From NCBI RefSeq assembly GCF_018991925.1, contig NW_024748870.1, positions 576,187-640,186 of the forward strand: a stretch of DNA of 64,000 nucleotides, written 5' to 3'. Of the stretch, positions 22,901 through 32,570 are shown one piece after another (positions within the stretch are counted from its first letter, which is position 1; each line of letters starts with the position of its first letter). The stretch comes from Homarus americanus. Its lineage: Eukaryota > Arthropoda > Malacostraca > Decapoda > Nephropidae. The notes beneath the pieces were generated by a model that saw nothing but the letters and a program-made list of their open reading frames with translations, searched no databases and had not been told where the DNA came from. The translations under genes and the position numbers were made by a program.

Positions 22901-24385
22901 TGCTGTATAACACACATAATCACACACACCTGATGTATTAACACCACACAATTACACACCTGCTGTACTATAGCCCTAATCACACATCTGTACTAACACC
23001 CACACAATCACACACCTGCTGCACTAAGACCCTGACAACCACACACCTGCTGTACTAACACCCACACATCCACACACCTGCTGTACTAACACCCACACAA
23101 TCAAACAGCTACTGTACTGACACCCACACAATCACTCACCTACTGTACTAACACCCATACAATCACACACCTGCTGTACTAACATCCAGACAACCACACA
23201 CCTGTTGTACTAATACCCACACAATCACAGACCTGCTGTACTAACACCCACAGAACCACACACCTGCTCTACTAACACGCACACAATCACACACCTTCTT
23301 TACTAACCCCCCACACAATCACACACCTGTTGTGCTAACACCCAGACAACCATACACCTGCTATACTAACACCCAGACAACCACACACCTTCTGTACTAA
23401 CACCCAGACAACCACACACCTGTTGTACTAACACCCACACAACCACACACCTGCTGTACTAACACCCAGACAATCACACACCTGCTGTACTAACACCCAC
23501 ACAACCACACACCTGCTGTACTAACATCCAGACAGCCACACGGCCGCAACGCGCGCCACAATCCACACCTGCTGTTACTAACGCCGCACAACCACACACA
23601 CCTGCTCCTACTAACACCCCACGCAATCCACACACATAACAATGCTAACACCCACACATCCACACCTGCTGACCCCACTAACACCCACACAGTACACACA
23701 TAACAATTAACACGATACCTGCTGTTATGACCCTCCCATCCACACCTTCTGTGCTAATGCCCACACAATCCACACACCTGCTTCTACTAACACCCACAAT
23801 CACACATCTGCTGTGCCTAACACCCACACAATGACACACCTGTTGTGCTAACACCACACAATCACACACCTGCTGTGTGCTTACCCACAATCACACATAT
23901 GTTCTGACACCCACACATCCACACACCTGCTGTGCTAATACCCACACAATCTTTTTATAATATACTAACACCCACCACAATCACACATCTGTATTGCTAA
24001 CACCCACACAATGACACACCTTCTGTACTAACGCAGACAATCACACATCTGCTGCTAACCTCAGATAACCATACACCTGCTCTTTCACTAACACCCACAC
24101 AATCGCACACCTGCCAGCACTAGCACAGACTCAATCACACATCTGCCCAGTACTAACACCCACAAAATCACCCCACACCTGCTCAGCCCACTGAAACCTG
24201 ACAACCCACACACCTGCATACTAACACCCACACATCCACACACCTGCTGTACTAACACCCACACACAATCACACAGCTGCTGTTACTTCCAGCCTTCCCA
24301 CCTCCCACCCACCTGCCAACACCTGCTTACCCATCCACACACCTGCTGTGCTCACTCCCACACAATCACACACCTACTGTACTAA
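16968..24385 (+). repeat. Large 31-bp minisatellite array
   Basis: About 7.4 kb, interrupted once at about 17270-18265. The unit is ACACCTGCTGTACTAACACC followed by CACACAATCAC, with common CAGACAACC and AAAACC variants. 19720-23530 is regular. 18270-19720 and 23530-24345 have many small indels inside otherwise identical units, which looks like unpolished long-read consensus. Higher-order structure is visible: blocks near 20290-20470 recur at 20820-21000. No protein or RNA gene is supported inside it. Confidence 0.95.
17271..18265. mobile_element. Unique ~1-kb insert inside the minisatellite, possible solo LTR
   Basis: Non-repetitive DNA begins TGTAACAAG and ends ATCATTACA, flanked by array units. 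It has TG...CA ends, an AATAAA (17390) and a TATATA box-like stretch (17793), which would fit a solo LTR of about 1 kb. No 5-bp target duplication is clear, partly because the array is noisy. No long frame is present. Alternatives are unrelated inserted DNA or a collapsed assembly join. Confidence 0.35.
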
Positions 24386-24444
24386 TAAAACTTTTGAGAG
24401 AGATAAAACAGTCATAGCAATATATCTAATTGTAGAAAATAAAA

Positions 24445-24445
24445 C

Positions 24446-24476
<31 letters not shown>

Positions 24477-25031
24477 CTGACCGCACTCCTCTCACTATCT
24501 ATCGACGTGAGTTTAAACTTTAGAACAAAGTTAAGGAATAAATTGTGAAGGTGAAGCCATACCTTAAGATGACCAGATAAACTGAGGAAGAGGAAGAGGA
24601 GGAAGAAGAGGAGGAGGACGAGGAGGAGGAGCAGGAGGTAGTATGGAGATAAGGTGGCGTGGTGGAGGAGGGTGTGGTGAAGTGAAGGAGGAGGGGAAGG
24701 GGGGAAGGAGGACAAGAAGGATGAGGGTGTGGTGAAGTAGGAGGAGGAGGAGGAGAAGAAGGAGGAGGTGGAGGTGGTAGAAGAAAAGGAGGAGGATGAA
24801 GACAGGAAGAAAGAGGAAGGGGAGAAGGAGGGAAGAGAAGAGGACGAAAAGAAGAAGTAAAGGGAGTAAGGGGAGAAGAAGAAGGAGGAAGGGTGAAGAG
24901 GTAATGGAAGAAGAGAAAGAGAAAGAGAAGAAGAAGAAGAAGAAGAAGAAGAAGAAGAAGAGCTTCCATTATCGGACAGATAAATGTCATTAGAAAGTTT
25001 AGAGATGTGCAATGAACGGGAAGGTCTCCTG

Positions 25032-25094
<63 letters not shown>

Positions 25095-25095
25095 G
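24445..25095. repeat. (GACA)n, purine tract, (AAG)n and (GA)n microsatellites
   Basis: (ACAG)n at 24449-24477, a ~385-bp AG-only tract at 24577-24962 ending in (AAG)n, and (GA)n at 25038-25091. The Ser/Leu-rich frames here are composition by-products. The (GA)n lies directly downstream of the donor site of the Ig exon on the minus strand, so it is intronic there. Confidence 0.95.
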
Positions 25096-25108
25096 AAGGT
25101 AAACTTAC

Positions 25109-25253
25109 ATTGTACAGTGAGTGTGGTGGTGTTAGTGATGACAGTGCCGGGCATGGCGGGGTTGGCAGCGTGGCACTTCACCTTGGCACCGTCGTCTTCT
25201 CTGCTCACGTTGATCACTAAGGTGGAGCTGGTCACCTTCCCGTACACCGTGTT
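25109..25253 (-). CDS. Single exon of an immunoglobulin-superfamily gene
   Basis: This 145-nt minus-strand exon is bounded by an acceptor (TATGTACAG at 25254-25262) and a donor (GTAAGT at 25103-25108). It starts in phase 0 and ends in phase 1, the usual phase at Ig-domain borders. It encodes the second half of an Ig domain: STLVINVSREDDG, then the F-strand cysteine in AKVKCHAANP, then TNTTTLTVQ as the G strand. The DDGAKVKC form is typical of C2-like domains in cell-adhesion proteins such as the nephrin/kirre and sidestep groups. NVS and NTT are N-glycosylation sequons. No partner exon was found in the window, so the gene's introns extend past it or the rest is lost. Confidence 0.7.
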
Positions 25254-25311
25254 CTGTACATACACAGGGCAAGACAGTGTTAGTGGTCATAAATCCCGTA
25301 CACTGTTTTAT

Positions 25312-25312
<1 letters not shown>

Positions 25313-25347
<35 letters not shown>
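25313..25347. repeat. (CA)n microsatellite
   Basis: About seventeen CA units, in the inferred intron upstream of the Ig exon. Confidence 0.95.
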
Positions 25348-25349
<2 letters not shown>

Positions 25350-25573
25350 GTAAAGCTATCAATTTACACCAGTAGTGAAGGCACTTACAATCTATGTCAA
25401 GTGGTGCAGGAAAACTCGTCCAGTTTTCTGTAAATATCAAACAAGTGTTTTGCGACATACTGTAAAGAGACTTTCTTGGGTTTTGTTCTATATATGGGTA
25501 AAGATTAGTTCAGTGCGGTATTTGGTATAATGTGTAGAATTTAAGACATTTTGTTGTTTTAATAAAAATTTAC

Positions 25574-25706
25574 ATCGGTAAGGTGAGGTAAGGTAAGGTA
25601 AGGTAAGGTAAGGATAGGTTAGGTAAGGTAAGGTAAGGTAAGGTAAAGATAGGTTAGGTAAGGTAAGGTAAGGTAAGGTAAGGTAAGGTAAGGTAAGGTA
25701 AGGTAA
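25574..25706. repeat. (TAAGG)n pentanucleotide array
   Basis: About 25 units of TAAGG/AAGGT with embedded GATAGGTTAGG variants. It differs by one base from the arthropod telomere repeat TTAGG and contains TTAGG units. Confidence 0.9.
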
Positions 25707-25789
25707 CAAAAGGTCGAGGGTGAGGCTCCAGACCAAGCACACTACACTGCCGCGGAGGGCCACTAAGAATTTGCTTAAGAACCTTCAAT

Positions 25790-25980
25790 GGTAGACTGAT
25801 TGACTGACTGAATGACTTACTGACTAATATGCTGTCTGAGTTACTGAATTATTTACTGACTGATTTATAAACTGACTTATATACTGACTGACTGTCTGAC
25901 TGACTAACTTACTGACTGACTGACTTATATATTCTGACAGACTTACTGACTGACTGTCTTATATACTGACAGACTAGAAG
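25790..25980. repeat. Degenerate (GACT)n tract
   Basis: Imperfect ACTGACTG and ACTTACTG units with TTATATACTG interruptions. Confidence 0.8.
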
Positions 25981-26111
25981 GACGGAGAAAACAACTGGGT
26001 AATTGGTATTTGTCTCGGATCTTCATGCCACTGGACACACGATCCCTAAATCTTTGACACTGCACTGGATCACTCTCCCTTTCTCATCTGTACAGTTAGG
26101 TGTCCATTCAT

Positions 26112-26175
26112 AGCTGGGATCGAATCCGCGACTCCTAGGATAGATGGTGAGAGCTGTATCCATTCAGCCAGTGTG
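26112..26175 (-). repeat. tRNA-derived SINE head
   Basis: The minus strand carries the A box TGGCTGAATGG (26160-26170) and a B-box-like GGATTCGATCCC (26116-26127). The A box is identical to the copy at 423-433, supporting one dispersed SINE family. Confidence 0.6.
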
Positions 26176-26194
26176 CTTGTAAATTAGTTATTAG

Positions 26195-26535
26195 GTGTGT
26201 TTGTCGTAGTGTGTTTCTGATAGCGCCCAGTGTATTTGTGACAGTGCCAAGTTTATGACAGTGCCGGGCGTGTTTATGACAGTGCCAAGTGTGTTTGTGA
26301 TAATGCCCAGTGTCTTTATGACAGTGCCGGGCGTGTTTATGACAGTGCCAAGTGTGTTTGTGATAATGCCCAGTGTCTTTATGACAGTGTCAAGTTTATG
26401 ACAGTGTTGGGCGTGTTTATGACAGTGCCAAGTGTGTTTGTGATAGTGCCAAGTGTGTTTGTGTAAGTACCCAGTGTGTTTGTAAGATATTTATACTGTC
26501 CCGAGTGTTTGTGTGTTTGTGAAGTGTTTGGGGTC
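26195..26535. repeat. ~21-bp minisatellite (GTGTTTGTGATAGTGCCAA)
   Basis: Around 15 units of GTGTTTGTGACAGTGCCAAG type, with a ~66-bp higher-order period visible at 26240-26400. Confidence 0.85.
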
Positions 26536-26565
26536 ACAATCAGAAACACATTAACTCTGATGGAA

Positions 26566-26647
26566 GCTGTGTGTGTGTGTGTGTGCGTGAGTAGGAAAGA
26601 GAGAGAGAAAGAGAGAGGGAGAGAGAGAGAGAGAGAGACGGACAAAA

Positions 26648-26692
<45 letters not shown>

Positions 26693-26740
26693 AACAAACA
26701 GACAGACAGACTGACAGACTGAAAGACACACAGACAGACT
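26566..26740. repeat. (TG)n, (GA)n and (GACA)n compound microsatellite
   Basis: TG units at 26568-26586, GA-rich at 26597-26638 and ACAG units at 26652-26735. 26741-27355 has no gene apart from a (GA)n run at 26985-27020. Confidence 0.95.
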
Positions 26741-26984
26741 TCAACACAAACCATAGTTCATAAGATAAACTACGCACTCAGTACCTCACACTGTCAAGTA
26801 TGTAACTCAGTCGCCCATAATTTGTGTATAAACGTCGTGTATATCTGTAACTGTTAGTTCATTAAGAGGAGTAATTATAGCGTAGTTAACAGTTTGTGGG
26901 TTAACGGTAGGTGTGATGGTAGTTATTAGGTCGTTAACACTTAATTATTATGATTTACGTGACGCCTAATGCATTCATGAGTAC

Positions 26985-27022
<38 letters not shown>

Positions 27023-27355
27023 CCTGAGAATCGCTGGTTCGTGTAGGGACACCCCGAATCGATCTAGCTGTGAATATCTGACTGACATATGGAAACTGAG
27101 CCCGGTCGAGTGCGCTGCTGGCTGTATCCAAACTGACTTTAATCCTAATCTTAATGGAATTGGATATATAAGGTTTTTATTGTTATCCTAATTTTGTTTT
27201 TTGTGGGCGGTGGATAAGGGATTCTGTACTTATCCTAGTGGGGTTATAATTGGATAAGGGTACTATGATTGGATAAGGAATTTTGTAATTACTCTTAATG
27301 GGTGTTAGGGGTGGATAAGGATAGTGTGGAATCCCTACTAACCAGCTTGTGTTAA

Positions 27356-27500
27356 GATTAGGTTAGGTTAGGTTAGGTTAGGTCAGGTTAGGTTAGGTTG
27401 ATATGGATAATGTTCACTTATAGATTGTGTTAAAGTTAGGTTAGGATATGTTAGGTTAAATTAGGTTAAGTTAGATTAGATTAGATTAGATTAGTTTAAT
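27356..27500. repeat. Interstitial TTAGG-like repeats
   Basis: Ten or so TTAGG units at 27356-27400 and degenerate TTAGGTTAAAT/TTAGAT units at 27430-27500. Confidence 0.9.
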
Positions 27501-27636
27501 ATGGATAATATTCAACAATACCCAACAATAAGTTATAAAGACAATCACTACACGTTGCCACTAGTTCCAAATATAGAAGAAAAAATCAATAAACATGTTG
27601 ATATTTTTGTCGTGTTGTAATCCTGGTAACATGATA

Positions 27637-27663
27637 CCCTAACCTAACCTAACCTAACCTAAC
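27637..27663 (-). repeat. Short TTAGG run capping the truncated LINE
   Basis: On the minus strand the LINE coding sequence stops and runs directly into about five TTAGG units. The G-rich strand points away from the broken end. Confidence 0.9.
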
Positions 27664-29268
27664 GGTCTTGATGTCCGTAGTGCCAATTACTGCGCCTAGA
27701 TGTTTTTGGCCATCCTTTGTTATTTTGACCTCACTTCCGCCAAACACCTCCATTGCCCGTTCATAATGTTCTGGCTTCACAATGAGGAAGGACTTGCTGG
27801 CGTTTGGGTGGTACCCTATTTGTGGACCTCGTGATGTTACCAAGTCCCACCACTTTTTGATGTCCTCCACTTTTCCTGCTCCTGTAAGGTCATCAGAGTA
27901 CGCCACTTGTTTGACCTCAGTTGTTTCAAATTTTATTTCGTTTTGGAGCACTGATAGGCCTATTGCGTACATTGCCATTGCAACAGGGTCCCCCTGAGTT
28001 GTTCCCTCGGTTGACTGTAAGATGGTATCACCTCTTAGAGCCTTGTTGTTTACTATATACAGGTCTGATGGATTCCTATATGAGTTTTCAACATACATTG
28101 TAAAGCTTGGACACTTGATCTTGATGTTGTGCAGTGCGGCCTTGCGGTTAAGTATGTTGAAAGCGTTTGAAGCATCCACCAGGAGAATTTCCTCACAATC
28201 ACGCTGCTCAAATATCAATCTCATGGCGTGAATGGTGGCTTCCTCTCCAGCCTGGTGGCCAGCACACACTTGCAGGTTCCCTGCTGCTGCCCTGACATCA
28301 TCCTTTACCACCTCCATTATGCATTTTCCGATGATCCGCCTCAACACTTCCCCCACCCCTAAAGGCCTACATCCTGGATTCTTATCCGGGGGAATGAGGC
28401 TGCAGGCCGTCAGAGCATGGAGGTGATGGCAGCAAGAGGATGCCAGCTTTCTTGCAAGGACGGCAATGGCAGTGCAGAGATCACTTGCTACAGGGCCAAA
28501 CTTGTTTGTGCTGAGGATGACTCTCCAACCGTTTACATCCAGACCTGAAGGGCCTGCTCCTCCTCGAGCCTTCAGTGCCTTTTTCCACACTATCTCTCCT
28601 GTTATTTTCTCCAACAGGACAGCATTTCGTGGGATATAGTCACCCTGGAACATGATGCCTTCTTCATCACTTGCAGGGGGGTGTTTTTGTTTCAGTAGTT
28701 TTAATGTCTCTCTGTTTATTGGCAGAACCCCACCGGAGGATTCCTCTGTGAGAGATCTTACCGCCAGAGACACTTTTCCCACACGCATTTTGTTTCCAAA
28801 TTTTCTTGCAACGTCATCGGTGTTTTGCTTTCCGTCACCTGTAATTTTCAGTCTCTCGTGCAGTGTTCTTGCTTCACATAGGAGATCATCAAGGACCCCA
28901 ATCTGCCACATTGCTAATCTTCTCTTCATTGCTGCCGCATTTTCTTTGTGCTTAGTCTTTGTGTATGTCCTCTGACAAAACAGATGTGGTTTTATTGCCA
29001 GTATTTGAAGAGCTTAAGGGGCGAGGAAGCGGTCCTGAGTGTAATCAGTTATGAGGCGAATCATCTCCCGAATCATTTCTTTGGTGGCCGCACACTTGGA
29101 TGGTTCAAATAGGTTAGCTGGCGACCACATGACAATTTCTGAGTAGGTTTCTTTGACCCATATGCCTGCATTTTCCACCGACATGCCATTCCACTGTGGT
29201 GGCTGTCTCTCATTCTCCTCGTGGACATCTGCTACTAAGGGAGCAGCGTTTATTAGTACTGCTGTCAT
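27649..29268 (-). pseudogene. Non-LTR retrotransposon reverse transcriptase, 3'-truncated, one stop
   Basis: A minus-strand frame of 540 codons is interrupted by one in-frame TAA near 29014. The 426-codon main part carries RT blocks in order: GAGPSGLDVNGW, RPLGVGEVLRRIIGK, the metal-binding LLVDASNAFN, the TTQGDPVAMAM motif, the catalytic AYSDDLTGAG (YSDD), and the thumb entry KHLGAVIG. The frame stops abruptly at the TTAGG run, so the C-terminal part is missing. Other copies of the same family in the cluster supply that part (30289-31073, 31463-31895). This class copies its RNA by target-primed reverse transcription. The clade is not assigned; the downstream nuclease argues for an R2/R4-like group. 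Confidence 0.85.
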
Positions 29269-29329
29269 TTAGGATATCAATGGGCGGTTGGGTCGCGGCG
29301 ATATTCACTGTGGCCGCCTGTGTCGGCTC

Positions 29330-29470
29330 CCTGCGACGTAGGTTCCGACAATTGTATCCCTTTCTGCAATCCATACATGGTCAGTTGTTTCTCGCACATT
29401 CACAATCTGTGCAGTATTGGTGCTGGCTAGCACACACACAGCAATGTCTGTTACCCGGCATAGTGATCAG
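29330..29470 (-). pseudogene. Cys-rich N-terminal domain of the same non-LTR element
   Basis: On the minus strand, upstream of the RT frame, a short frame reads a dense Cys pattern (HCCVCASQHQYC..C.C, stop, PCMDCRKGYNC). One TGA stop and a frame change separate it from the RT. It would be a zinc-binding N-terminal domain, which may help bind nucleic acid. Confidence 0.5.
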
Positions 29471-30139
29471 CACCTTGGGCGGCGGTTCTTTCTGCCTCCG
29501 ACCTCTGCTTTGGTCCCATACAGAAGAAGAAATTAGTTCTTATGTGAGTAAAGGGCAAAGAGGTGACAGGCTGGACTGCTGGTAATCCGGGTGTATTGAG
29601 GCATCGTCTTGGCAGATGTTAATGAGCCATACCAGCCAGGCGACTAATCCCACACATCAAGATAGACTACTGGGAACTGAGGGTGTCCACTAACGCGCTA
29701 TATCATGGCAAATAACCACTATTTATATGGTCGCACTGATGTAGTATTAGTTATATATACTATCTTGGTAGACCGACACTACATGAAGCGACCGTTACAT
29801 GGGGTGGGGGCGACAGCAAGTCGTAGAGCACCTGGCCCCATAAGAGTGAGTCTCGATGCCACCCCTGCCAAAGTAGACCTATCAACAGTGACACTGGCAC
29901 CTGGCATCTGCAGTCGCCGTCCATCGAAGTACTCACAGGCTCTCTTGAAGATCGCCAGTGAACACACGCAATATATGCGTTTAATGCCATACGGGATGAA
30001 AAGAACCGTCGGCATCGATGCTCAAGGTGACATCCGATATTCACCGACACACTGTGAAATTCTCGCTCCCTCAAACTGAATATATCCCCTCCAATAACAC
30101 TTTAGATCAAGGAAGACACTCCAACACACCCACGCCGCA
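29471..30139 (-). mobile_element. Probable 5' part of the first LINE copy, no clear domain
   Basis: This segment lies between the Cys-rich domain and the (ACT)n tract at 30140-30161. A 78-codon minus frame (29779-30015) and its neighbours carry no recognisable motif. Its assignment to the element rests only on position and orientation. Confidence 0.35.
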
Positions 30140-30184
30140 CAGGCCCACTACTACTACTAATTTTTTTTTTTTTTTTTTTTTTTT
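30140..30184 (-). repeat. LINE 3' tail: poly(A) followed by (AGT)n
   Basis: In the minus orientation a ~23-base A run (plus T at 30162-30184) ends the second LINE copy and is followed by TTAGTAGTAGTAG. The same poly(A)-plus-trinucleotide join occurs at 31146-31231. Confidence 0.75.
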
Positions 30185-30288
30185 AAACGTGGCCTCCAGC
30201 CTCCCCCAATAGCCACACCTTCGCCACCATTTTATTACCTTAATATTAAATATCCTAATACATAAGTAGCTATCCTATCTGTGTTAAA

Positions 30289-31073
30289 TTAGTTGAGCCA
30301 CAGATCTATGCGGCATTCGGTGACAGTAGCCTCATAGTCAATATTTGCAGCAGTTGTCGGAGTTGGGGCAGAAGCTCTCATTCCCCTGAGGCAGAGCAAA
30401 GCAGACCGAAGGAGAGAGAAAGACAGTCGACATCTCATCCAGGCTGTAACATAACTTCTGGGCTGCTGCTTCTGTTCGGAGATCACCTCCGCGAGTCTGG
30501 CGTAGAACATCTTGCACTTGGTCCCATCCCACCAGAGGTTGTGAACATTAGAGGAGTGAAGCTGCCAAGATCAACGTTTTGAAGTCTCTCCCCATATGCC
30601 CTTCTCTTGTCGTTCTCGTTCCTCCTATGTGCAGCATCGAGAGCTAGGTTACGGTGACATGCGGCCATGGGATAAAAAATCCTGATGTCGAAGAAAGCTC
30701 GCTGTCCCCATGTCCAGAATCCTCGAGCACTGACGTCCACACGGGCTTCGTTAGATGTGTTTGAAGTCCTGTGTTGGAAGATCTCACCATCCAGTGGAAG
30801 GAGGGTCGGTTCTATCATGACATCCCGGCATATTTCCTTCAACATATTTGCTGTGAGGTCCCTTACCTCGTCATGCCTCATGCATATGAAGCCCCCTTTC
30901 TTGCACACCATGGCGTGATCGCCATCATAGGAAGAGCCACACACGCATTGGGAGGGCAAACCTTCTTCTGGCCGACCGTACCTTAGAGCAATGGAATCTG
31001 TAATTTCTTGTTTATTAAGACTGAAACCATTTGCCCTTATCGTTAACGTAGTTAACCATTTCGAGGAGCCCAC
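30289..31073 (-). pseudogene. C-terminal endonuclease region of the non-LTR element, copy 2
   Basis: The 196-codon frame (30483-31073) contains a Cys motif (CVCGSSYDGDHAMVC), RHDEVRDLTAN, DGE, and ARVDVSARGFW followed by QRAFFDIRIF. That is the spacing of a PD-(D/E)XK-type nuclease such as those of R2-group LINEs, which nicks the target DNA. A frame change near 30505 moves the last ~70 codons into frame 30289-30510. It is followed by a 3' UTR ending in poly(A) at 30162. RT sequence is missing, so this is a 5'-truncated copy (break near 31145). Confidence 0.75.
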
Positions 31074-31145
31074 CTCCTGCGCTATAGCTACTTTTTTTTC
31101 AAATTTTCTGGTACCTGCAGCAACAGTTGCTGCAACTTATCATTT

Positions 31146-31231
31146 TGGCTGCCACCACTACTACTACTGCTGCCACCACCGCTACTACTACTGCTGCCAC
31201 CACTACTTGTTTTTTTCTTCTTTTTTTTTAA
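31146..31231 (-). repeat. Trinucleotide (ACT/GCC)n junction and poly(A) tail of LINE copy 3
   Basis: Plus-strand CCACCACTACTACTACTGCTG units at 31146-31206 lie between the broken 5' end of copy 2 and the T-rich tail (31207-31231) of copy 3. Confidence 0.8.
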
Positions 31232-31462
31232 ATGGGCTCCAGCCTCCCCCAATAGCCACACCTTTGCCACCATTTTATTACCTTAATATCCTTATACATA
31301 AATAGCTATCCTAACTGTGTTGAGTTAGTTGAACTGCAGATATTTGTGGCATTCAGTGACTGTAGCCTCATAGTCAATATCTGCAAATGTTTTCTGCTTT
31401 GAGGTCGAAGCTGTCGTTCCCCTGAGGCAGAGCAAAGCCGACCTAAGGAGAGAGAAGGACAG

Positions 31463-31895
31463 TCAACATCTCATCCAGGCTGTAACATAACTTCTGGGCT
31501 GTTGCTCCTGTTCGGATATCATCTCCACGAGTCTGGCGTAGAAGCATCTTGCACTTGGTCCTATCCAACCAGAGGTTGGGAACACCAGAGGAGTGAAGCT
31601 GCCTTGATCAACGTTCTGAATTCTCTCCTCGTATGCCCTTATCTTGTCGTTCTCGTTCCTCCTGTGTGCAGCATCGAAGAAGGCTCGCTGTCCCAGCCAA
31701 GAATCCTCGAGCACTGACGTCAACACGGGCTTCGTTGGATGTGTTTGAAGTCCTACGTTGGAAAATCTCACCGTCCAATGGAAGGAGGGTCGGTTCTACC
31801 CTGACATCACGGCAGATTTCCTTCAACATATTTACTGTGAGAGCCCTTACTTCGTCATGCCTCATGCATATGAAGCTCCCTTTCTTGTACACCAT
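31463..31895 (-). pseudogene. Endonuclease region of the non-LTR element, copy 3, catalytic core deleted
   Basis: Homologous to copy 2 through ICMRHDEVR, DGEIFQ and ARVDVSARGF. About 48 bp are then missing, including the codons for the FFDIRIF strand. The deletion lies between short TCGA direct repeats. Two overlapping frames (31608-31895 and 31463-31771) show the resulting frame change. Upstream LINE sequence continues to 32163, where Gypsy-1 is inserted, and resumes at 36561. Confidence 0.75.
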
Positions 31896-32163
31896 GGCAT
31901 GATCGACGTCATAGGGAAGGCAAACCTTCTACTGGCCTACCGTACCTTAGAGCATTGACATCTGTAAATTTTTGTTTATTGAGACTGAAATCATTTGCCC
32001 TTATCGGTAACATAGTTAACCAGTTCGAGGCGCCCACCTCCTGCGCTATAGCTACTTTTTTTTCAAATTCTCTGGTACTTGCAGCAACACTTGCTGCAAC
32101 TTATCACTTTGGCCGTGCTGTCGTTCTGTCGTAATGGACCTTTGAATCTTGTCTTCTTCACTG

Positions 32164-32168
32164 GTATC
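32164..32168. other. Target-site duplication GTATC of Gypsy-1 (left)
   Basis: GTATC is repeated exactly at 36556-36560, immediately outside the two LTRs. Confidence 0.9.
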
Positions 32169-32558
32169 TCTAGCGTATTGCCAGATACCCAAAGAATGTT
32201 CTATATTACTGAGGGTATATACAAACACTTGTTGTCTTTAAAAGTAGGTTCTATTCTCGTACGGGAGATAATACAGTCGGACACAGGAAGCCTGTGGGCA
32301 CACCACCAGAACTCAGTCTTAACTACTTCTACATCTATCTATGTATTACTACGCGCTGGCCTATACAGATGCCAGCATTCACAAGCTGAATACATAAAGT
32401 ATAAATGTGATAATTTATATACATAATATGGTGCACAATAAATGGAATATTACATAGAATTAATACATGTTCTGTAATACTTTACTATACATAATTAATA
32501 ATAGTAATATAACAATATACAGCTGAAGGCACTACTTTGTGTCCATATATATCATACA
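32169..32558 (-). repeat. Gypsy-1 3' LTR (390 bp)
   Basis: In element orientation the LTR starts TGTATGATAT next to the purine tract and ends CGCTAGA. It pairs with 36168-36555. The terminal GA instead of CA is unusual. Confidence 0.9.
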
Positions 32559-32570
32559 CCTCCCTCCCCC
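32559..32570 (-). other. Gypsy-1 polypurine tract
   Basis: On the minus strand GGGGGGAGGGAGG directly precedes the 3' LTR. It is the expected primer for plus-strand DNA synthesis. Confidence 0.85.

Noticed and set aside
16968..24385. CRISPR-like look of 31-bp repeats
   Set aside because: Units are contiguous without spacers, and the genome is eukaryotic.
24374..25012. Poly-Ser/Leu frame of 212 codons
   Set aside because: Complement of a pure AG tract and AAG microsatellite.
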